From assembly GCA_032718475.1 (NCBI GenBank), contig JAUCBJ010009132.1:62001-126000 (forward strand): a stretch of DNA of 64,000 bases, read 5' to 3'. Under the pieces are notes generated by a model. It made no database searches. It was given only the letters and a program-made list of their open reading frames with translations, and had not been told where the DNA came from. Both the position numbers and the translations under genes were made by a program. Below are positions 56,718-64,000 of this stretch, piece by piece. Position 1 is the first letter of the stretch; the number at the start of each line of letters is the position of its first letter. The stretch comes from Nemertoderma westbladi (taxonomy: Eukaryota > Xenacoelomorpha > Nemertodermatida > Nemertodermatidae).

Positions 56718-59342
56718 ATGAATCTCCTGCTCGGACAGATGCAGGAGACTGTCTACCAACTTAAGGGAACAGTAAGGGAAGGTAGGGCAGAATTGCAAGA
56801 AGTGCAGCAAAGTATCGCGCTGGAACGCGACAAATTAGTCAATATACAAAAGGGTATACCAATACCCCCAGTAACATTGTGTCAACCTGTTAGGTCTGAA
56901 GTATTACATGCGCAAGGTGTGGAGCCTACACGCATCTATACTGCTAGTGAAGTAGAAACTCCTATAGCAAACCCTATTAAGGGTGATTATAAACCTGTTG
57001 TTAATGATATTCCCTATAGACCTGATAATAATCCGGGAAATTTATATACCGATAATTCGATATTAAATAACACGATGGCCCAAGAAAGCTTTACGCGTCA
57101 GATGGCTAGAACAGAAGCCCGCCAAGCGGGTAAAGTGGGAGAGATCGTCAAATTCAATGGAGATGAGATGAAATGGTTACCTTTCAATGAATATTACAAA
57201 GATAGCATACAGAACTCTGTACTATCTAACGGAGAGAAACTTAGATTCCTCATCAAGTGCTTGGAAGGACCTCCCAAGTTAATGGCGTTAAAGTTTATTG
57301 GACATCCAGATGGATTAAGACAAGTTTGGGATACATTAAACACCAGGTATGGTAACAAGGATAATATAGCTAAGTATTTGTATGCAAAATTAGTAGCCCC
57401 CAGAAACTTCCTTAGTAGCGGGATTATAGAATTTTCCGATGAGATTCAGGAGATCTGTAGACAATTGGACTGGTTAGGTAAGTCTCATGAATATCAGAGT
57501 TCCATGGTTATTGGAGCAGTAGTCTCTACTTTACCAAAGGGTGGAGTATGTACACGTTGGGACAAGAAAGTGTTGTATATGAATGAGCAGCAACGACGAA
57601 GTCCTACCATGGCTGATCTCATGTCCTTCTTAGATGGTGAAGTAAAACTACAACTCATCAAGCAGTCCAGAGAGAAAACATCGGAAAATAAGGTAAGTGA
57701 GAAACCCGTTTCTAGGAGAAGAGTAACACCAGTGTGTTACACTGACGACGGCGAAAGCCAAGCTTCTCAAGAAGAGGACAGCGGGAAAGACACAGCAAAA
57801 TCTTACTATGACAACAAGACCTATAAAGACGTAAGTAAATATAAGTCTCGAACCAGTGACAGGAGAGAACAGGTAACAACAACTCCTCCTACGTCTCCTA
57901 AGATAATTCACGGAAGAAAGCCCGAAGAAAGAACGAGAGTGCATAACGTTACCCAAGGTAAAGTGAGTAACATCAAACCAAAATGTGCGCTGTGCGACGG
58001 GCCCCACCGTTTGAGTGTCTGTGCTGAATTCCTAAAGAAATCCCTGGTAGACAGACGTGAAGTCATGTGGGATAAGCGGTTATGCTATAATTGCCTCAGA
58101 CAAGGACACCAACGGCGAACCTGTTACTCCGACGTAAGGTATGCAAAGTGCGGTGCGAAACATCACATCTTGTTACACAGTGAATTCGAACGAAACAACC
58201 CGAGTCAGGTAAGTGAGCCCGAACTACATGCCCAATTCAGTGATGTAAATGACACAGATCAAGAGTCTGAGATGGAAGGATTCTATACTGACGAATTCTC
58301 CGACGCCAACGAATCCTGTTACCTAATCAATACCGCGGTGTATCGAGCACTTACTTACGAAAAGGACACCGACAATGAGTTTCCCCCAACTACCTTTGAC
58401 AGACAACCATCTTGGAAAGCTCCAACTTCCAACGTAGGAATCAGAGAATTTCCTGTAGTGCAGGTAAGAGTTCACGGTCCTAACAAAAGTTACATAGTGA
58501 ACGCCCTCCTTGACTCCGGCAGCACAGGAACATTCATCGATCAAGAACTAGCCGAAGATATCTTTGCTGGACAACCCAAATTCCGGACTAAATTGAATAT
58601 GTCAGGAATTATGCAGGTTTGGAAATCTACCCTAACGGCAGATTACTATGTAGGTGTGTTGTCCACCCCCCAGGATAAATTAGGAGCACAAGGTATAAGG
58701 TCGGTAAAAATGGTGGCTATAAAGAACTTCGCTACTCGCAAATACTCGCAAATACTCATCGGCCAAAACGCGCATGAGGCGCTCGAGACATTGGAGAAAC
58801 GGCCTGCTCAACCGCAGCCACTACAAACCTATGCGGTAAGAACTAGAGTAGGTTGGTACTTCACTGGCCCTTCCCGTAGAACTCTCAAAGAGAGATTACC
58901 TCAACAACAGGTATACCAAGTAAAGGAATGGGAAGTGGAGAGCAGTGATGTGGACGATCCAACTGAGGGAACACCATACTCCTCAGATAATGACGATATT
59001 AACTCCAATGTAGATCAATGGAGACATTGCCTTGGGACGATTAATCCAGCCGACATCGCTTCCAGAGGAGCAACTCCTCAAGAACTGATAGATACTCCAG
59101 GCTGGTTAGGTGGATCCGACTTCTTAAGTAAAGAAGAAGAAGAATGGCCTCCTCATCTTACCACGGCGGAGATTAGACAGGCCAAGGGAGCGGAGAAAGT
59201 AACACAACAACTCAATCGCCCAGCTAGTCGTTTATGTTTACTGGAAAGAGACCGAAAACTGTCCGGAAACTATGGAAGGCAAGATACTCTTCCTACGACC
59301 ACTTCCCTAATCCGACAAATATCTAGGGACTCCATAACGTAA
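56718..59342 (+). CDS. BEL/Pao-type Gag-protease with fused RNase H/integrase-linker remnant
   Basis: 874 codons in the same frame, starting at an internal ATG ten bases after the TGA. A helical N-terminal part is followed by the capsid-like DUF1759 region (KFNGDEMKWLPFNEYYKDSI through LEGPPKLMAL and LNTRYGN). Zinc knuckles at 57984 (CALCDGPHRLSVC) and CYNCLRQGHQRRTC follow, then an aspartic protease (DUF1758-like) with ALLDSGSTGTFID at 58503 and ILIGQNAHEAL, then GWYFTGP. After an acidic stretch the sequence jumps to WRHCLGTINPADIASRG and PGWLGGSDFL, which in intact elements follow RT and RNase H. So a few kilobases of pol are missing in frame. The protein could still assemble, but cannot replicate alone. 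Confidence 0.85.
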   Translation: MNLLLGQMQETVYQLKGTVREGRAELQEVQQSIALERDKLVNIQKGIPIPPVTLCQPVRSEVLHAQGVEPTRIYTASEVETPIANPIKGDYKPVVNDIPYRPDNNPGNLYTDNSILNNTMAQESFTRQMARTEARQAGKVGEIVKFNGDEMKWLPFNEYYKDSIQNSVLSNGEKLRFLIKCLEGPPKLMALKFIGHPDGLRQVWDTLNTRYGNKDNIAKYLYAKLVAPRNFLSSGIIEFSDEIQEICRQLDWLGKSHEYQSSMVIGAVVSTLPKGGVCTRWDKKVLYMNEQQRRSPTMADLMSFLDGEVKLQLIKQSREKTSENKVSEKPVSRRRVTPVCYTDDGESQASQEEDSGKDTAKSYYDNKTYKDVSKYKSRTSDRREQVTTTPPTSPKIIHGRKPEERTRVHNVTQGKVSNIKPKCALCDGPHRLSVCAEFLKKSLVDRREVMWDKRLCYNCLRQGHQRRTCYSDVRYAKCGAKHHILLHSEFERNNPSQVSEPELHAQFSDVNDTDQESEMEGFYTDEFSDANESCYLINTAVYRALTYEKDTDNEFPPTTFDRQPSWKAPTSNVGIREFPVVQVRVHGPNKSYIVNALLDSGSTGTFIDQELAEDIFAGQPKFRTKLNMSGIMQVWKSTLTADYYVGVLSTPQDKLGAQGIRSVKMVAIKNFATRKYSQILIGQNAHEALETLEKRPAQPQPLQTYAVRTRVGWYFTGPSRRTLKERLPQQQVYQVKEWEVESSDVDDPTEGTPYSSDNDDINSNVDQWRHCLGTINPADIASRGATPQELIDTPGWLGGSDFLSKEEEEWPPHLTTAEIRQAKGAEKVTQQLNRPASRLCLLERDRKLSGNYGRQDTLPTTTSLIRQISRDSIT

Positions 59343-61590
59343 TAAACATATGGAGTGGGCGTGTGACTATATCATTTTATATTTGTTTTTATTTTATATT
59401 TATGTATGTATTATTATGTAATTTTATTATAATCGTTTCTTTTAATTTTATTTAGTAGAATGTTATTTTAGTGATTATTTAGTAGATTAGTGCAATATAT
59501 TAGTGTTTATTACGTACGTAATTACTTATAATATATTTAGTGCGATGGCGAGAAATAATTATTTTTTCTCTTTCCTTACTGTCCGTATCATATTATAAAT
59601 ACGTGACTACAGTAAGATGAAATGTCCGTACTTATTAAAGTACAATAAAGCTCCTACTATATTTAAGTATTATTGGTAGGCAGAGTATTAGGAATGCAAA
59701 GTTCAGACCCTCGTGTCTCGGCTAAACCAAGCTCTGGGTAGACCTTGGAAACGACTTGCCTCTTCACACTGACATTGCTTCGTGCGATATTGCTCTTCTA
59801 CCTTATATTAAATAATACATATAGTAGCGTGATGTCCCTATAACAGTAGCGTAAAACGCAAATAAATCTGTTAAACCTTTTGACCATCTGTAATTCTAGT
59901 CGATTAAGATATCGCGGCACCCACCGATATACTTGAAAGACAAATTCTAGAATCAGTGGTTAACGTCCCCAGACAAGTTCTGGAATAAATCGGTGCCCAT
60001 CTTAAATATTAATTTAATATTTATTAAAATCTGTAAAATTCAGATCCTTTAAAATTTCTAGTCAATTAAGATATCGCAGCGCTTACCGATACTCTTAAAA
60101 GACAATTTTATAGAATTAAGGATCCTAGGTCCCCAGACATGCTCTGGAATAAAATTGTGTCAATTTTACCATCAAATAATAAAATTCACGGGAATAAATT
60201 TAAATTCATATCTTAAATGAATTTCATAAATTGTCATTTTGTGCAATTTATAACATTCCCAAAATTCCATTAATTAATAGATCATGGGAGCGGAGATTCA
60301 TCCTATTGAGTGTATTAGAGTGAGAGAATCTCCGACATATAGTCAATAGCCGATAAAATTAATAAAATCATGCATAAAGAGGATATTGACAATTAAAGAA
60401 TTACTATTAAATAGCATTCCAGATCTGTATGCATGAGAATTACCCTAATTCTACCGCTAGCTTTCCATAATGTCACCATAGCAACACCCACGCTAGAATT
60501 AGAAGCAAGTTAAAAGAACAATAGAAAGCTTGTCCCATTGCATAGCATAGAGAATACATAGCACACTGTTAGTATCCAAAGATACACAGTAATAACGTGA
60601 CATTCTGGAAGGCACTGACTAACGGACAAATGGCCTGTATGTGTACAATTGGTGACAGTTGTGTGGAATTTGTGCGTCTATAGGTGAATGTTACTGCTAA
60701 AGTATGTTTACAGTAGCTAGTCGCAATTGTGAAAGTAGCCCAACTCTCCTATAGAAAGAACCTAAAGTGGATTCAAGCCTTTGGCACGGACAGTGGAGTG
60801 ACTTGTGCCGGTTATCGTTGTCGTGCTGTTGCTACATGTTGGCGTAAACACCGCGACGACGGTACATCGGCGCTGAGAATCCCACTGTCCGGGGGCAAAG
60901 AGAGGTAGGCAGCGACGCCCGCTCGCCTAAACATAAACTCATTACAATATTAATAAACTCAGATAGCAGATATGACGGAGTTGATAGAAGATGATCTTGG
61001 TAGCAGGGAGCGATATACTCCACCTTTACAAGCATTTGTGGATAGATGTTAGTATATCCCTGATAGCCTCAATTTATTTGCGCCTAGCGTAAACTGCCCT
61101 ACCGCCTGAACGGTACAATCCCAATTCAGGTGAAAACACAGCAACCCCCCTAGCCTACAAGTTCTGATGTAACGGACACCGTTGTACGGCAAATAGTCGC
61201 ACACACACCTGTACTTAGCAAGAGTTAAGCGTACAGTTTGCTGCACCCTAACCAATGTGTATGCCTTGTACCGGTGTGCCTACGTCCTATCTGCGTACTA
61301 GTATCTGCTCTCTCTCCCTCTCCCCCCGTAGGAATATGAAGGTCTACTGCGGTTTTCCCTGAATCAAGACAGTACAGTCCCTATGATGTAATTTTGGGCT
61401 CACAGCGTGTCACTACGTCTACCTTTTGATCTTTTGGTCTTATACTTAGGTAGCAAGGATCGAACGCTGTCTAACCTTTCAGGCGATGGGCGAATAACTC
61501 TAAAGGTATTGCGGGTTGTCTCTCGTCTACATTCCCGTGATGTTCCCGTTCATTGCTGCGGCCCGATCTCTAGCTGGCCATCCTGTCCCT
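59343..61590. other. AT-rich DNA downstream of the BEL/Pao-like ORF
   Basis: No gene is seen. AATAAA signals (near 59644, for example) may mark the element's 3' region. A segment of about 165 bp with ATTAAGATATCGC(G/A)GC and CCAGACA(A/T)G(T/C)TCTGGAATAAA occurs twice (about 59890-60040 and 60055-60200), each with a short hairpin CCAGA...TCTGG. Short minus-strand ORFs at 60832-61255 have no recognisable content. Confidence 0.45.
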
Positions 61591-61595
61591 GAGTT

Positions 61596-61969
61596 TGTTC
61601 ACCGTAGTGAATCCATAGTAAAACAGAAAAGCTGAGAGAATATTCTGACTTTATTACAGAAGATACAATTATAATACAATGTAATCTGAGAATAAACTAA
61701 GCACGACAGAATAAATCTGAGAAGTATAGATATAAGATTGAGATAACTAATGAACGAATCGCACCTTTATATACTAAATTTGTGCTGCAATCAATCGAGA
61801 AAATTCTCGATTGTTCTATGGGTTCTAACAAGGTTTTAAAGATAGCTTATTGGTCCAGCTAATATATAACTTGCACGACATTGGTTACAATCAAATAACT
61901 ACAGCCTTATTGGTACAGACAAATGCAATTAATTTGTAGCGGTTAATTTAAATGAGTTGAAATTCTACA
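61596..61969 (-). promoter_or_regulatory. LTR-like promoter/polyadenylation segment
   Basis: On the minus strand it begins TGTAGAATTTC, has ACCAATAAG twice, TATATAAAGG near 61764-61775 and, about 110 bp further, AATAAA (complement at 61651-61656), ending GGTGAACA. TG...CA limits and the TATA/poly(A) order are LTR-like. Flanking five-base sequences differ, so no target duplication supports a solo LTR. Direction agrees with the minus-strand ORF at 63036, which lies upstream of it. Confidence 0.35.
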
Positions 61970-61983
61970 CAAAAAATAATTCG

Positions 61984-62060
61984 CACTTACTAGGATTTGA
62001 ACTCGATACCTACTATACTTATAATTTCCAACGCTCTACCAACTGAGCTACTGAACCACT
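61984..62060 (-). other. tRNA-like / SINE-head sequence
   Basis: The minus strand reads TAGCTCAGTTGGTAGAGC (D-arm, A box) followed about 30 bp later by GAGTTCAAATCCT (T-arm, B box). Anticodon and T stems do not pair properly, so it is likely a tRNA pseudogene or the head of a tRNA-derived SINE. Confidence 0.55.
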
Positions 62061-62389
62061 TGACCGATAGATGCATAATAGATAGAACCAATACGAATGA
62101 GAACTCAAAGCAATCTTTACAAAGTTAGTTCGAATAAAATAAATTTTTGAAAATCCACGGCATTTAGGGAATATAATTCTATACCGCTCCATGAAAACAG
62201 GATATTATCGTGCATAAAATATACGGTTTTCACCAATAATCAATCAAACTATAGAATACTTAGGGCGTACTTACATATTTACAATTAAGTTTCAAACAAT
62301 ACTTCCTTTCTACGTAATGATTCGATACAAAATAATTACAAATTCAAACTTTACGTATTTAAGGCTTTACTAAGTAAGTACAATATAAA

Positions 62390-63015
62390 TCTAAATTAAA
62401 TTCACCAATATAAATCTATTGCATCTCAGATATTGCATAAATTCAAACAATTACAAATACAAATAAATGAAAACAATAAGAAAGGCTCGCGAGTCTTCCA
62501 TCTACTATTGCATCTCAAATATTGCATAAATTCAAGTAATTACAAATACTTTCGTACCTAAATGTAGATTGCATAAGTTTTGGAATAATTACAAATATGA
62601 GTCTTTCTGAGCACAAATTTTTCTGTCTATAAAACTTTCTCTTTAGGTACAAATACTGCTTATAAGATATAAATTGCATAATATTCGGAACAATACAAAT
62701 TGCATAAGTTTGGAATAATATAAATTGTATAAGTTCGGAATAATTACAAATATAAAATATAAATTCTTACTAAATATAAATCTTACTAACTATAAGTCTT
62801 TACTTAAATATAAATATAAACTGCATAAGTTTAGAATAATATAAACCTTTGCATCTCAAATATGAAACATAAATCTTTCAAATATAAGTTCCTTCTAAAT
62901 ATAAACTTTCTAAATTTCATAAATTCGGAACAATACAAATTGCATAAGTTTTCTAAATATAAAACATATAATTCAAAATAAATCACAAATCATAAGAAAG
63001 GCTCACGAGTCTTCC
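62390..63015. repeat. degenerate AT-rich repeats bounded by a 24-bp direct repeat
   Basis: Irregular repeats of phrases such as AAATTGCATAAGTTTGGAA and TATTGCATAAATTCAA fill this stretch. A 24-bp direct repeat starting ATAAGAAAGGCTC and ending CGAGTCTTCC occurs at 62476-62499 and 62992-63015 with one difference; its core GACTCGCGAGCC is nearly palindromic. It directly follows the stop of the minus-strand ORF. Confidence 0.65.
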
Positions 63016-63035
63016 GTCCACCCTTGCCCTCCCTT

Positions 63036-64000
63036 TTATCGCTTAGTGGATCGAGCCCTGCCGCGTCCTCGAAAACTGCGCACAGGTGACTTTGCTCGCG
63101 ATATGGGACTAATGGGGCGAGTCACTGGTTTACTTGGGACGTTGAGAGACGGTGCGACTATTTCCTCGCAAATTCGTCTATTTGGCATCCCAAAACCTCG
63201 ACCAATTCCTCGTGACCGATCAGTCGTCACTACAGTTGGTAGAACGTCTGGGAACGCGTGAGAAGCGGACGACGTAGACCCAAGAGTAGCTTGCGCCCCC
63301 TGTTGATCAGCTGGTGTATGTCCCGATCCTCCTACCGGTTCTCTTGGAAGTGATACCGTATCCCGAGTAACTCGAATAGTCGGCTCAACTCCCTTGCGTT
63401 CTTCTACATTAATAATTTTCTTCAATTGTTGGCCCACCTTCTGGACCCGTATGATCCTACCCTGCCCGTCCTCCCGAGGGTGACGTGCAGACGGCGCAAC
63501 CGGAGTGGCTGATATATTCGTCGCCTCTAGGACCTCCTCTTCCTCGAATACGCTCGCTCGTATACGTTTGTGGTAAAAGGCGGCTCGGTACGCCCATGCG
63601 ACGGTTAACCAAGCTCCCTTATTCCGTTTTTCAGTTCGGAAACGATCGAATTCACCATACGTAATCCGATTAACGACTTTCTGAAAATTCCACGTGTTTT
63701 TGTTATCCGGGTGAATTTGTAACAGATACTCGCGCACCACTCGGAATCCGCTGTCGTGGGGCAAAATATCGACAACCTCGATAAGTTCGTCATATTGGGG
63801 CATAGCGGAGATATATCCTTCCGACATCATCGTCTGGGGATTTACCGCCCAAAATCCGAGATGCGCTCTCATCGGAAACCGTCTTCTTTGTGCCGATACA
63901 TGTTCGTCGGCTAAATCTTCCCACTCATCAAATAACTTCCTCACGAGTTTTACAGATTCGTGTTCATAAGGTATGTCTCTCAGTTGGCATTCAGATGCTC
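63036..64000 (-). CDS. unrecognised ORF with Arg/Gly-rich C terminus, running off the window
   Basis: Open on the minus strand from the right edge to the stop at 63036 (at least 321 codons); the start lies outside. The N-terminal two thirds look globular, with many aromatic and charged residues (LRDIPYEHESVKLVRKLFDE, GFWAVNPQTM, VVNRITYGEFDRF, WLTVAWAYRAAF). The last 130 residues are low-complexity, Pro/Ser/Arg-rich and end in RSFRGRGRARSTKR, a type of tail that often binds nucleic acid. There are no zinc knuckles, protease or polymerase motifs. A capsid or nucleocapsid-like protein of a mobile or viral element is possible; a host gene exon is also possible. I do not assign a family. Confidence 0.55.
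   Translation of the reverse strand, partial: ASECQLRDIPYEHESVKLVRKLFDEWEDLADEHVSAQRRRFPMRAHLGFWAVNPQTMMSEGYISAMPQYDELIEVVDILPHDSGFRVVREYLLQIHPDNKNTWNFQKVVNRITYGEFDRFRTEKRNKGAWLTVAWAYRAAFYHKRIRASVFEEEEVLEATNISATPVAPSARHPREDGQGRIIRVQKVGQQLKKIINVEERKGVEPTIRVTRDTVSLPREPVGGSGHTPADQQGAQATLGSTSSASHAFPDVLPTVVTTDRSRGIGRGFGMPNRRICEEIVAPSLNVPSKPVTRPISPISRAKSPVRSFRGRGRARSTKR

Larger units (their letters stand above)
55242..59342 (+). mobile_element. BEL/Pao-type Gag-protease ORF with internal pol deletion
   Basis: One reading frame of 4,101 bp, interrupted by TAA at 55881-55883 and TGA at 56706-56708. It encodes Gag with zinc knuckles and an aspartic protease, then jumps near 59015 to the segment linking RNase H and integrase. 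RT and RNase H are absent, yet the frame is kept. No LTR pair was recognised on either side. The parts are listed separately. Confidence 0.85.

Noticed and set aside
61596-61969. A solo LTR
   Set aside because: The ends look like TG...CA, but the flanking bases (GAGTT and CAAAA) do not match, so no target duplication supports it. Listed only as LTR-like.
61984-62060. Functional tRNA gene (also at 43549-43623 and 48776-48851)
   Set aside because: A- and B-box-like sequences are present, but the anticodon and other stems do not pair, so they are tRNA-derived fragments at most.

Overview
This is animal nuclear DNA: spliced exons of a neuronal receptor gene sit in a sea of satellite DNA and nested retrotransposons. 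There are no bacterial features. An arthropod is a reasonable guess from the mix of elements, but the sequence does not settle the species. The only host gene I can recognise is an ionotropic glutamate receptor (kainate-like, extracellular amino-terminal domain) on the + strand. Three consecutive exons with matching phases lie at 26563-26820, 27382-27557 and 39779-39832. The first begins inside a codon and no earlier exon is visible, so the 26 kb upstream is probably intron. The 24 kb after the third exon is probably intron or intergenic.

Layout. 1-26029: a GC-rich 47-bp minisatellite, interrupted at 12498-20004 by a young LTR element with identical 475-bp LTRs, a CCTGG target duplication and no pol. 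That element encodes (- strand) a Gag-like protein whose second ORF contains about 104 copies of an 18-bp hairpin-forming repeat and runs into about 80 copies of the hexamer TCAGGG. 26030-39832: receptor exons 1-3. The 12.2-kb intron between exons 2 and 3 holds an RTE-like copy split by another insertion, a Jockey-like RT fragment, an AT-rich 47-bp satellite of about 74 copies (30966-34437), an R2/NeSL-type RT with a restriction-like endonuclease, and further RTE-like copies, one with a clear target-site duplication. 39847-51714: a CR1/L2-like non-LTR element with a hydrophobic first ORF, a 2A-like DIETNPGP motif, endonuclease and reverse transcriptase. It is interrupted by an RTE-like insertion and by a 3.02-kb unit that occurs three times with the same 5' boundary. 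51715-55241: AT-rich DNA with small tandem duplications. 55242-59342: a BEL/Pao-type Gag-protease ORF, broken by two stops and with RT/RNase H deleted in frame. 59343-63035: AT-rich DNA with a tRNA-like segment. 63036-64000: an unrecognised minus-strand ORF that runs off the window.

Most of the coding capacity is mobile-element derived and decayed. Things most worth a second look: the LTR element with satellite-like coding repeats, the 3.02-kb unit with fixed boundaries next to CGAG, the 2A-containing CR1-like element, and a splice-donor-like motif repeated hundreds of times in a putative intron. Coordinates of exons, LTRs and target duplications were read base by base. Copy numbers are estimated from lengths, and family names come from motif recognition without database searches.
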